Notes: generated by a model not told the origin, from the letters alone. Shown: positions 1 through 7,574, counted from the stretch's first letter. The stretch: DNA of 31,070 bases from an uncultured Bacteroidales bacterium (GCA_910585445.1 CAJUEK010000027.1:1-31070); one strand, 5' to 3'. Numbers and translations: made by a program.

Positions 1-53
1 AGAGCATCAGCTTCCCAAGCTGAGGGTCGCGGGTTCGAATCCCGTTTTCCGCT
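1..53 (+). tRNA. tRNA-Gly (anticodon CCC), 3' part only
   Basis: The window opens inside the D arm. The anticodon stem is at 7-11/19-23 around a seven-base loop whose anticodon (14-16) is CCC, which reads the glycine codon GGG. The T arm is at 29-45 with the usual TTCGAAT loop. The 3' acceptor strand is at 46-52 and the discriminator base is T at 53, as expected for bacterial tRNA-Gly. No CCA is encoded. The 5' acceptor and D stem lie outside the window. Confidence 0.93.
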
Positions 54-163
54 CAAAAGAAACAAAACCCTGTAAATCGAGTATTTACAATTTACAGAAA
101 CTTGATTTCAAGCTACAAAGTGCGGCCCAATTTGCTCAAAAAAAGCGATGCGCTGCACTTTTT

Positions 164-181
164 TTGCACATGGTTGCACAT
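164..181. repeat. Direct repeat TTGCACAT x2
   Basis: TTGCACAT occurs at 164-171 and again at 174-181, separated by GG, about 110 bp downstream of the tRNA-Gly 3' end. Short direct repeats beside a tRNA can be recombinase or regulator binding sites. That reading is an inference, as no integrase gene is in this stretch. Confidence 0.55.
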
Positions 182-415
182 TTTTGCCGCGTTTCACCTG
201 CAATTTCGATAACAATTGGGAAAATTCGGGAAAGTTTTGCTAAATCAAGCAAAAAACTATCTTTACACCATGGCAACAAAGCCCGATGCTCCATCTCTGT
301 TGAAAATCATATTCGCATTCACAGTAAGAATCCTGCTTGCTTTTTGATTATGGCGAAATAGCGACCGGAGGCATCCCGCAAGCAATCTTCTTTACTTTGC
401 ATTCCGTCCCTGGTA

Positions 416-455
416 CAATTCGGTTTAAGAATCGGCCGATCTTTAAACCGAATTG
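416..455. repeat. 40-bp near-perfect palindrome
   Basis: The two halves pair around a centre between 435 and 436. The inner ATCGGCCGAT is a perfect palindrome, and the outer arms (416-428 and 443-455) pair completely. Only two opposed positions per arm fail. It could be a large operator, a cruciform or a transcribed hairpin. The bases after it are GCTTTT-like rather than a clear T tract, so a terminator is possible but not obvious. Confidence 0.7.
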
Positions 456-741
456 CTTTTCGGAAACATTCCGTTAAAAATCCGACGTTTTCTTAAACCG
501 TTTTTGCAGAAGAACTGACAAACGGGCATATTCAACAAGCACCCTAACCTAATATAGTGCAAACAGTTAGCCACAAATCACAATCACGCGCCAATCACAC
601 TTACAATATTACGATGCCACTAAGCCAACACCTCGCAACCGCAAAGTCCAATGAACTTGTAATTTGTCAATGCTGGCATATCACGATATTAATCTGCACA
701 AATATATTACTTTTGTGTGTTGCAAACCTTGATGCTTGAAA

Positions 742-872
742 AGAGAGGACGGCTAAAAAGTCAGAATAACTCTCTTAGAATTGAATATTTGGGAACCAGG
801 CTGAGGTTGAAGGTTGACCTCACCGAAAAACAAGAAAAAGGGGCTTTACTAATACTTTTTAGTCTGCCCAAG
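742..872. repeat. Left inverted repeat of the AraC/hydrolase cassette
   Basis: This stretch matches the reverse complement of 2906-3029. The inner 110 bp (760-872) is nearly identical apart from a handful of substitutions and a 7-8 bp insertion near 801-808; the outer 18 bp is more diverged. Its inner edge forms a hairpin with the core ACTAA/TTAGT and GGGC/GCCC arms, followed on the minus strand by a T run, so it can act as a terminator for transcripts leaving the cassette leftwards. The AraC start codon lies less than 20 bp beyond it. Confidence 0.8.
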
Positions 873-889
873 AACAAAACAACAAGGAC

Positions 890-1726
890 ATGACGGACGG
901 GAAAGACGGGCAGATGACGCTCATTTTCAATTACAACAATGTTTTCTACAGTTTCTATTATGACGCTCTCGGGGGTTGCGTGCACCGCTCACGGGAGTAT
1001 GCCGTCAACTATGTTTACTCCGGGGAGATGGTCTTGGACAATGGAACTGAGCAGATACATGTGGGCAAAGGCGAATGCGTGTTCATACCGAGGGACCACC
1101 ACATCACCATGTACAAGAAAGCCAAGGACGGTGAACGGTACTGCGGCATCTTCCTCATGTTTACAAGACGCTTCCTGAGGGAGATGTACGGCAGGCTCGG
1201 GCGGCATAAAATTCAATCGGACACACCTAAGCCTGACATTGGTGTGCTCAAGCTGCCCAAAACGGCCGAACTTGCAAGCCTGTTCAGCTCCATGACACCG
1301 TATTTTAATCCTGAGGTGAAGCCAAATGACGATTTCATGGACCTCAAACTGCAGGAAGGCCTCCTTGCATTGCTGCATATCGACAAGCGCTTCGCTCCGA
1401 TGCTTTTCGATTTCAACGAGCCATGGAAAATTGACATTCTGGAATTTATGGAAGAGAACTACATGTTCGAATTTACCCTGGAAGAAATGGCACACTATAC
1501 GGGACGCAGCCTTGCCACATTCAAGAGGGACTTCAAGAAAATCAGCGACTTGACTCCCGAGAAGTGGCTGATACGCAAACGCCTGGAGGTCGCTTATGCC
1601 ATGATTAAGGAAGGCGGCAAAAAGGTTGCGGACGTGTATGCAGACGTCGGATTCAAGAACCAGTCGCATTTTTCCACCGCATTCAAAAAACAATACGGAA
1701 TACCGCCTACCGGGATTTTAGTATAG
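890..1726 (+). CDS. AraC-family transcriptional regulator
   Basis: The 278-residue product has the AraC layout. The N-terminal half (about residues 25-80) resembles the cupin-like sensor fold, with GKGECVFIPRDHHITMY as the turn region. The C-terminal 100 residues carry two helix-turn-helix units. The second ends with the family signature VADVYADVGFKNQSHFSTAFKKQYG followed by PP. It would bind DNA and most likely controls the hydrolase gene that starts about 100 bp downstream. The ligand cannot be deduced. ATG at 890 follows an AAGGA with very short spacing; an alternative ATG at 914 begins a more family-like N terminus (MTLIFNYNNVFYSF), so the true protein may be eight residues shorter. The gene sits inside a pair of inverted repeats together with the hydrolase. 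Confidence 0.88.
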   Translation: MTDGKDGQMTLIFNYNNVFYSFYYDALGGCVHRSREYAVNYVYSGEMVLDNGTEQIHVGKGECVFIPRDHHITMYKKAKDGERYCGIFLMFTRRFLREMYGRLGRHKIQSDTPKPDIGVLKLPKTAELASLFSSMTPYFNPEVKPNDDFMDLKLQEGLLALLHIDKRFAPMLFDFNEPWKIDILEFMEENYMFEFTLEEMAHYTGRSLATFKRDFKKISDLTPEKWLIRKRLEVAYAMIKEGGKKVADVYADVGFKNQSHFSTAFKKQYGIPPTGILV

Positions 1727-1827
1727 ATTGTCACAATTGAACTTCTGGACAATTGCTTTTGAGCCTCACAGCAACAACGCCGTGGGGCTTTCGCTTTACC
1801 TTTGCATTCAAAACAAAACCACACGAA

Positions 1828-2892
1828 ATGAAAACAAGAAATTTCAAAGCGGCAGCGGCAGTCATGTCCTTAAGCGCCATGATTGCCGGATGCACAGGAA
1901 CAGGACAACAAAATGATTATAACATGGCAGAATTGAATCTTACACAGCAGTGGGACAAGAAATTCCCGCAAAGCGACAAAGTGAATCACCGCAAAGTCAC
2001 GTTCAAGAACAGATACGGAATCACTCTTGCGGCAGATTTGTATGAACCGGCAAACAAGGATGAAAAGTTTCCGGCCATTGCAGTAAGCGGACCGTTCGGC
2101 GCCGTAAAAGAGCAGGCATCAAGACTTTACGCCCAGACCATGGCGGAACGGGGATTCCTGACGATAGCCTTTGACCCCTCATATACGGGAGAAAGCGGCG
2201 GTGAACCGCGCAACACGGCATCGCCAGACATAAATACAGAAGACTTCAGCGCGGCCGTGGATTTCCTCACATCGCTTCCTGAGGTTGACGCAGAACGCAT
2301 AGGCATCATCGGGATATGCGGTTTCGGTGGTCTGGGACTTAATGCCGCGGCAATGGACACCCGCATCAAGGCCACAGTCGCTTCCACAATGTATGACATG
2401 AGCCGCGTAAATGCGAACGGCTATTTCGACGCCGATGACAATGCATCAGCCAGATACGGCAAACTTAAGGCTATGAACGCGATACGCACACGAGATGCAC
2501 AGACAGGTACAGCGTCTTCCGGAACTCCGGGACTTCCGGACAGCATCAAAGGAGACGAACCACAATTCGTCAAAGATTATTTCGACTATTACAAGACAGG
2601 ACGGGGCTTCCACCCTCGCTCAATAAATTCCAACGGAGCATGGAGCCCTACAATGGAACTCTCCTTCATCAATATGCCCCTATTGTCATACATTCACGAA
2701 ATCGCAAGCGCAGTGCTACTTATACATGGAGAGAATGCTCATTCCCGCTATTTCAGTGAAGACGCATACAGACGTCTGAGCGGCAGCAACAAAGAACTGA
2801 TGATTATTCCTGGAGCGAACCACACCGACCTGTACGACAGGAAGATTCCGTTTGACAAGATGGAAGAATTCTTTATGGCTAACCTCAAATGA
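1828..2892 (+). CDS. Alpha/beta-hydrolase lipoprotein (dienelactone-hydrolase-like)
   Basis: I chose ATG 1828 because it starts a lipoprotein signal peptide: basic MKTRNFK, a hydrophobic run, and the lipobox IAGC with Cys22. The frame is open further upstream but that part looks non-coding. The mature part is an alpha/beta hydrolase. The nucleophile elbow reads GIIGICGFGG, with Cys164 where serine is usual, as in dienelactone-hydrolase-like enzymes. The late HGEN segment and GANHTDLYD (His332) supply the expected acid/base region. The total is 354 residues. The product is probably anchored in the cell envelope and hydrolyses an unknown ester, lactone or amide. It lies directly downstream of the AraC-type gene on the same strand, about 100 bp away, with room for its own promoter. 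A hairpin terminator follows inside the right inverted repeat. Confidence 0.85.
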   Translation: MKTRNFKAAAAVMSLSAMIAGCTGTGQQNDYNMAELNLTQQWDKKFPQSDKVNHRKVTFKNRYGITLAADLYEPANKDEKFPAIAVSGPFGAVKEQASRLYAQTMAERGFLTIAFDPSYTGESGGEPRNTASPDINTEDFSAAVDFLTSLPEVDAERIGIIGICGFGGLGLNAAAMDTRIKATVASTMYDMSRVNANGYFDADDNASARYGKLKAMNAIRTRDAQTGTASSGTPGLPDSIKGDEPQFVKDYFDYYKTGRGFHPRSINSNGAWSPTMELSFINMPLLSYIHEIASAVLLIHGENAHSRYFSEDAYRRLSGSNKELMIIPGANHTDLYDRKIPFDKMEEFFMANLK

Positions 2893-2905
2893 TGCCACCA
2901 TAATA

Positions 2906-3029
2906 AAGGGACTGACTAAAAAGTATTAGCACAGCCCCTTTTCCTTGTTTTTCGGTGAGGTCAACCTTGACCTGATTTCCAAATATTCAATTCTCAGAGA
3001 GTTATTCTGACCTTTCAATCGGCTTCTCT
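2906..3029. repeat. Right inverted repeat of the cassette, with terminator hairpin
   Basis: It is the inverted copy of 742-872. The inner part (2906-2941) forms a hairpin built on AAAGGGACTG and CAGCCCCTTT arms with the core CTAA/TTAG, ending in CCTTTT. It would terminate the hydrolase transcript and, read the other way, the rluA-type gene. The outer edge stops two bases from the stop codon of the minus-strand pseudouridine synthase, so the repeat fills the whole space between the two convergent genes. Confidence 0.8.
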
Positions 3030-3031
3030 AT

Positions 3032-3760
3032 TTAACCGTTAAAAGAGCCGTCCGCAACTCCTTTCCATGAGGCCGGGACAGGCGCCTCTACAGTCACCTG
3101 CTCTTTCTTGACCGGATGAACAAAAGAAATTCTCCTTGCATGCAGGCTTATTCCTCCGTCCGGGTTTGAGCGCGGGGCGCCATATTTAAGGTCTCCTTTT
3201 ATGGGACACCCCATATGGGAAAGCTGGCAGCGTATCTGATGATGCCTTCCAGTCATAAGCTCAACCTCCAGCACCACATATCTGTCCGTCCTTCCCAGAC
3301 GCATATAGCGCAGCCTCGCCATCTTGGCATCCCGCCTGGCAGCCCCAGGACGGCAGACGAAAGACTTGTTCTGGCGCTCGTCACGCCAAAGCATATCCTC
3401 CAGAAGTCCCTCGGAAGAATCCGGCTCGGCACACACCATGGCCCAATAGAATTTGTGCACCTGCGAGTCACGGAACATCGCGTTCAAGCGTTCGAGTGCC
3501 TTGGATGTCTTCGCAAGCACTGTTATTCCGCTCACTGGGCGGTCAAGACGATGAGGCAAGCCGAGAAAGACCTGTCCGGGCTTGGAATCCCTCATTGCGA
3601 TGAATGCCTTGTACGTATCGGACAACGGTTCGTCCCCGGTCTTGTCCCCCTGCACAATCTCACCGACTTTCTTATTGACTATAAGCAAGTGATTGTCCTC
3701 ATACAGTATCCTCGAGGAAAGGTCGGCAAATTCTCCCGCCGAAAGTTCACGATATATCAT
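3032..3760 (-). CDS. RluA-family RNA pseudouridine synthase
   Basis: The product is 242 residues. It carries the catalytic signature PHRLDRPVSG with Asp73 as the expected nucleophile, the early motif ILYEDNHLLIVNK, and the later TGRHHQIRCQLSHMG and GDLKYGA motifs, in the order seen in the RluA/RluC/RluD group. It would isomerise specific uridines in rRNA or tRNA. There is no N-terminal S4 domain, so it is a short, catalytic-core-only member and its target cannot be named. The gene is divergent from dnaK and convergent with the hydrolase. A TATTTTTG box on the minus strand at 3861-3854 could be its -7 element, about 90 bp upstream of the start. Confidence 0.92.
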   Translation of the reverse strand: MIYRELSAGEFADLSSRILYEDNHLLIVNKKVGEIVQGDKTGDEPLSDTYKAFIAMRDSKPGQVFLGLPHRLDRPVSGITVLAKTSKALERLNAMFRDSQVHKFYWAMVCAEPDSSEGLLEDMLWRDERQNKSFVCRPGAARRDAKMARLRYMRLGRTDRYVVLEVELMTGRHHQIRCQLSHMGCPIKGDLKYGAPRSNPDGGISLHARRISFVHPVKKEQVTVEAPVPASWKGVADGSFNG

Positions 3761-3903
3761 ATCCGGATTATTTCATTATTATAATACAGGAACAGTCTCC
3801 CGCATCGGCCGTCCACGGACATCACGGAATGTCATAGCGGCAGCAGATGCGTGCAAAAATACGCAAAATATGTCATTGCCGTCTTCTTCTTGTCATGAAA
3901 AAC

Positions 3904-3916
3904 TGCCATTTTGGCA
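3904..3916. promoter_or_regulatory. Short palindrome upstream of dnaK
   Basis: TGCCA-TTT-TGGCA is a perfect 5-bp inverted repeat about 110 bp before the dnaK start codon, followed by an AT-rich TATATTTTC run. Its position suits an operator or promoter element for heat-shock control. The sequence alone does not name the regulator. A second small hairpin GCGCC-ACAA-GGCGC lies at 3969-3982 in the presumed leader. Confidence 0.4.
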
Positions 3917-4023
3917 TATATTTTCACATGGCCGGCGTTGGCACAAGTTTCGATAAGAGGTTGTCGTCGCGCCACAAGGCGCATGTACATAAAAAGAAAT
4001 TTAAAAATAGGAGACAAAATATT

Positions 4024-5919
4024 ATGGGAAAAATTATCGGAATTGACCTTGGAACCACGAACTCATGCGTGGCAGTGATGGAAGGTAACGAGCCTACCGT
4101 CATCATCAACAATGAGGGACAGAGGACCACACCTTCTGTCGTAGCTTTCACAGACGGCGGCGAGAGGAAAATCGGTAACCCGGCAAAGCGCCAGGCAATA
4201 ACCAACCCTCACAAAACCATTTTCTCCATCAAGAGATTCATGGGCGAGACATACGACCAGGTAGGCAAGGAAATCGAAAGAATGCCTTACAAGGTCGTGA
4301 GAGGTGAGAACAACACCCCGCGCGTTGACATTGACGGAAAGCTCTACACTCCTCAGGAGATTTCAGCAATGATTCTCCAGAAGATGAAGAAGACAGCTGA
4401 GGAGTATCTCCGTCAGGAAGTTACCGAAGCAGTCATCACTGTGCCGGCATACTTCTCAGACTCTCAGCGTCAGGCAACCAAGGAGGCAGGCAAGATTGCT
4501 GGCCTCGAGGTGAAGAGAATCATCAACGAGCCTACAGCAGCGGCTCTTGCATATGGCCTTGACAAGAAAAACAAAGACATGAAGGTGGCCGTATATGATC
4601 TCGGAGGCGGTACTTTCGATATTTCTATCATGGAGCTTGGAGATGGCGTGTTCGAAGTGCTTTCCACCAATGGTGACACACACCTCGGAGGTGACGACTT
4701 TGACCAGGTAATCATCGACTGGCTTGCTGCAGAGTTCGCTGCAGAGAACGGCGGAATCGACCTCAAGAAAGACCCTATGGCCCTTCAGAGACTTAAGGAA
4801 GCTGCAGAGAAAGCGAAGATTGAGCTCTCAAGCCAGACCAATACCGAAATCAACCTGCCATACATCATGCCGGTTGACGGAGTGCCTAAGCACCTTGTGA
4901 AGACTCTCTCAAGAGCCAAGTTCGAGCAGCTCGCTGACTCTCTCATTCAGAGGACAATAGAGCCATGCCGCAAAGCACTCCAGGATGCAAGCCTCAACGC
5001 ATCAGAGATTGACGAGGTACTTCTCGTGGGAGGTTCTACACGTATCCCTGCAATCCAGGCTATCGTTGAAAAATTCTTCGGCAAAACTCCTAACAAGAGC
5101 GTTAACCCGGACGAGGTAGTGGCTGTCGGAGCCGCAATCCAGGGAGGTGTGCTTGCAGGTGATGTGAAAGACGTGCTTCTGCTTGATGTGACTCCGCTTT
5201 CACTCGGAATTGAGACACTCGGAGGCGTGATGACCAAGCTTATCGAGGCCAACACCACAATCCCGGCAAAGAAGTCTCAGGTGTTCTCTACAGCAGCTGA
5301 CAACCAGCCGGCAGTAGATGTGCATGTCCTTCAGGGAGAGCGTCCTATGGCAAAGGACAACAAGATGATAGGCAAGTTCATACTTGACGGCATCGCACCG
5401 GCGCCAAGGGGTGTCCCTCAGATTGAAGTAACTTTCGACATTGATGCAAACGGTATCCTCAACGTGTCAGCCAAGGACAAGGCTACAGGCAAGGAGCAGA
5501 ATATCCGCATCGAGGCTTCATCAGGACTTTCTGAAGAGGAAATCCAGAGGATGAGGGACGAGGCAAAGGCTAATGAGGCCGCTGACAAGGCTGAGAAGGA
5601 GCGCATTGAGAAAATCAACAATGCAGACGCGATGTGCTTCCAGACAGAGAAGAACCTCAAAGAGTACGGGGACAAGATTCCTGCAGAGAAAAAGAACAAC
5701 ATCGAATCTGCAATGAACAACCTCAAAGAGGCAGTGAAGTCACAGAACCTTGCAGACATCGACAAATACAACTCTGAGCTTGAAGCCGCATGGCATGCCG
5801 CTTCAGAGGACATGGCAAAAGCTGCACAGTCTGGCCAGGCAGGACCTCAGGGACCATTCCAGGGAGGCCAGGGCGGTCCTCAGGGCAACCAGGATGACCA
5901 GGGAGTTGACGAGCAGTAA
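4024..5919 (+). CDS. dnaK: Molecular chaperone DnaK (Hsp70)
   Basis: The product is 631 residues, the normal DnaK length. It begins MGKIIGIDLGTTNSCVAV, the family's phosphate-1 motif, and the second phosphate motif (VYDLGGGTFDISIMELG) and the adenosine motif (LVGGSTRIPAIQ) follow in order. The substrate-binding domain (LLDVTPLSLGIETLGGVMT) and a helical lid complete it. It ends in a Gly/Gln-rich tail. It binds exposed hydrophobic peptides in the cytosol in an ATP-dependent cycle with DnaJ and GrpE, neither of which is in this window. ATG 4024 is chosen because it starts the conserved N terminus and is preceded by AGGAG at suitable spacing; the frame is open upstream to 3847 but not conserved there. 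A strong terminator follows, so it appears monocistronic. Confidence 0.98.
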   Translation: MGKIIGIDLGTTNSCVAVMEGNEPTVIINNEGQRTTPSVVAFTDGGERKIGNPAKRQAITNPHKTIFSIKRFMGETYDQVGKEIERMPYKVVRGENNTPRVDIDGKLYTPQEISAMILQKMKKTAEEYLRQEVTEAVITVPAYFSDSQRQATKEAGKIAGLEVKRIINEPTAAALAYGLDKKNKDMKVAVYDLGGGTFDISIMELGDGVFEVLSTNGDTHLGGDDFDQVIIDWLAAEFAAENGGIDLKKDPMALQRLKEAAEKAKIELSSQTNTEINLPYIMPVDGVPKHLVKTLSRAKFEQLADSLIQRTIEPCRKALQDASLNASEIDEVLLVGGSTRIPAIQAIVEKFFGKTPNKSVNPDEVVAVGAAIQGGVLAGDVKDVLLLDVTPLSLGIETLGGVMTKLIEANTTIPAKKSQVFSTAADNQPAVDVHVLQGERPMAKDNKMIGKFILDGIAPAPRGVPQIEVTFDIDANGILNVSAKDKATGKEQNIRIEASSGLSEEEIQRMRDEAKANEAADKAEKERIEKINNADAMCFQTEKNLKEYGDKIPAEKKNNIESAMNNLKEAVKSQNLADIDKYNSELEAAWHAASEDMAKAAQSGQAGPQGPFQGGQGGPQGNQDDQGVDEQ

Positions 5920-5941
5920 TATCTGCATGCATAAATAAAAT

Positions 5942-5979
5942 AAGAGGCCGACTAAAAAGTGTTAGTCGGTCTCTTTTAT
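5942..5979 (+). terminator. dnaK terminator
   Basis: A 14-bp stem (5942-5955 with 5962-5975), containing one G-T pair around the loop AAAGTG, is followed by a T-rich tail. The core CCGACTAAAAAGTGTTAGTCGG is almost the same as the hairpin cores in the two cassette repeats near 855 and 2920. Confidence 0.88.
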
Positions 5980-6022
5980 ATTTATGTTAGTCTACTGACA
6001 GAGGTGATAGCGTAAGTTTGGC

Positions 6023-6184
6023 TTGGTTCCGTCGGAACAAGTTCCGCCTTCATCCCTCCCACGACTTCGTCGTCTGTTCGCCACGAACATCCACCGGATG
6101 ATTCTCCTATCGCTCACGACCTCCCGTTCAGGGGGCCACATGCGGCTACGCCATCCGGGCTCAGCCAACCACCGCTTTCGGGTG
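6023..6184. repeat. Array of short stem-loops next to the IS remnant
   Basis: Within about 160 bp there are eight small hairpins, most with three-base loops: GTTCC/GGAAC (6026-6038), ACGAC/GTCGT (6061-6073), TTCG/CGAA (6077-6087), CATCC/GGATG (6088-6100), CCC/GGG (6123-6133), GGC/GCC (6144-6152), GGC/GCC (6158-6166) and CACC/GGTG (6170-6184). No open frame explains them. They lie just downstream of the IS1182-type stop codon and may be part of that element's end or an independent structured repeat. Confidence 0.55.
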
Positions 6185-6186
6185 CG

Positions 6187-7209
6187 CTATAGCCGTTCGA
6201 TATCATCTCGTATATTGTGAGCGACAGCTATAGCCGCGAACTCGGCTGTAACGAGTCTCTTACCTCTATAAGTGAAGCCCTTGAAGTAGTTGTCGTATTT
6301 TATCTGCCCAAACACGGCCTCTAGTTCAACGGGCCTCCGGATGCGGCGCCTTAGGACGTATTCATGCTGTATAGCCCATAGTTTGTAATAAACTGGTTCT
6401 CGGTGGCGATCTGGACATTATATCCCGGCTTGATCTGGCCGTTACTCATCGCGTCCTCCTTCATCCTCATGAACGTGGCGTCATTGTCGGTCTTGCTGTA
6501 GCTGCCGTGTTCGCCTGCGATTTCAAGCTTTTCCTCGTATTCTTTCATCTTCGGCACTGATTCCTCACTCACCTTGGCCACTCCCTTGCGTAACTTCTTA
6601 TCACTAACGTAGTTCTCGTCCATCAGAGCAAGGATGCCGTCTGTGCGACTCTGCATCTCATCAGCCGTCATCACAGTGACGAGCTCTCCCTTGAGCTCCA
6701 TCTCGAGCACCCTCTCTGCTTCGCGAAGGATTGGTCTCACCTTCAGATCAAGCTTGTTTTGATTTGTATAGGTGGCTTTCTTCCATACGAAAGTGTAACT
6801 TGTTTGCATTCGCCTCCATCTTAGTGCAGTCGACATACTAACTTCAAGGCTGATGAACTTGGCGTCAACAAGCATACGGACAACCTGAGTGCAGTGTCGC
6901 CCATGACATCTGAAAGGCGTTTTTTCAGAACAGGTTGATCGTGTTGAAGTCCGGGTGATGCATACCGCTCAGCCACGTGAAGTTGACGTCGCGCTTGAGC
7001 ATAGCTTCCAGTTTGCTACCTGAGTGGATGTTCTCAAGATATGCGTAAAGGATGACCTTCACCAGCCTGCGCAGGGCGAAGCTGCTGGCACAGTTGCCTT
7101 TGTACTTGGCTTCTATTGCGCTGACATCCAGATACTTGACTATCACATCCAGGACACTGACAGGGTCATTCTCGGGGATAAAGTCACCGATGCAGTGAGG
7201 AAAAAGGAG
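6187..7209 (-). pseudogene. Degraded IS1182-type transposase
   Basis: Reading the minus strand, the piece next to 7209 (LLFPHCIGDFIPENDPVSVL through FTWLSGMHHPDFNTINLF) is the IS1182-family N terminus. It breaks at a stop near 6925. The middle segment (6875-6351) carries NDATFMRMKEDAMSNGQIK and PGYNVQIATENQFITNYGLY, typical of the family. From about 6368 to the stop at 6187-6189, a different frame encodes the family C terminus (HEYVLRRRIRRPVELEAVFG, then KGFTYRGKRLVTAEFAAIA). At least two frame changes (one is visible around 6840, where YVDCTKMEANANK lies in another frame) and an internal deletion of the last catalytic region make it inactive. The first residues of the family are missing too. 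Confidence 0.88.
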
Positions 7210-7356
7210 ATTATTATAACGGTATATTTTCTGTGCGTTTCCGCAATGCGAACAAGTTGGAGTATTGACCCAGCTGCGTTTTTCTAAATACTTTCTACAA
7301 GAATCCTCATCGGGAAACTGTTTGAAGAAGTAGAAAAGGTTGTAATTTTCACTCAT
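7210..7356 (-). pseudogene. Truncated IS1595-type transposase N terminus
   Basis: The first 49 codons from ATG 7356 give MSENYNLFYFFKQFPDEDSC, then KYLEKRSW, CSHCGNAQKIYRY. This is the zinc-ribbon start of IS1595-family transposases, which bind DNA ends through the CxxC pair. Instead of the rest of that protein, the frame runs without a break into IS1182-type sequence at about 7210. The join is therefore a fusion of two unrelated transposase fragments, and no functional product is expected. Confidence 0.78.
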
Positions 7357-7450
7357 TTTTCACCGATTTTTATTTGAAGTTACGAAAAAACGGTGAATTA
7401 GCCAAATGGATATGAAACAAATTCTTATGTTATTTTTATAGCGACAATCA

Positions 7451-7546
7451 ATAAACTAAAGCTGTATAAGGCCTTATGAATGTCTGCAAATAGATTTTGG
7501 TACAGAAACATCCACTCACAAATCTAAATACAGACTTTAGTTATAT
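7451..7546. repeat. Imperfect inverted repeat downstream of the Cas2-like gene
   Basis: The ends 7451-7467 and 7528-7546 are reverse complements apart from two one-base gaps (core ACTAAAG-CTGTAT). Inside them are a perfect 12-bp palindrome ATAAGGCCTTAT (7465-7476) and a second nested arm pair (near 7490-7500 and 7519-7529). It could be a small MITE-like element or a structured 3' end for the minus-strand operon above it. There is no gene in 7357-7574. Confidence 0.5.
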
Positions 7547-7574
7547 AAAAAGAGCTTACCAATAATGTAAATCC

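Larger units (their letters stand above)
54..741. other. Noncoding region between tRNA-Gly and the AraC cassette
   Basis: I see no credible gene here: the short open frames have no recognisable domain and no convincing start. The region holds an 8-bp inverted repeat just after the tRNA (CTGTAAAT/ATTTACAG, 70-97), a tandem TTGCACAT pair (164-181), a 40-bp near-palindrome (416-455), a small hairpin CGGAA/TTCCG (461-473) and a promoter-like TACTTTTG box at 708-715 without a clear -33 partner. Confidence 0.7.

Noticed and set aside
989..1693. Minus-strand frame of 234 codons opposite the AraC gene
   Set aside because: It is a shadow of the AraC reading frame with no domain; the plus strand has a clear helix-turn-helix protein.
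3909..3926. Sigma-54 type promoter in front of dnaK (TTGGCA...)
   Set aside because: The GG of TTGGCA is present but the GC expected ten bases on is CA, so the second half fails.
3847..4023. Longer DnaK starting at 3847
   Set aside because: The 59 extra codons have no DnaK similarity and contain the palindrome and leader region; ATG 4024 has AGGAG and the conserved start.
6187..7400. Intact insertion sequence with terminal repeats
   Set aside because: I could not find matching terminal inverted repeats or target duplications, and both transposase parts are truncated.
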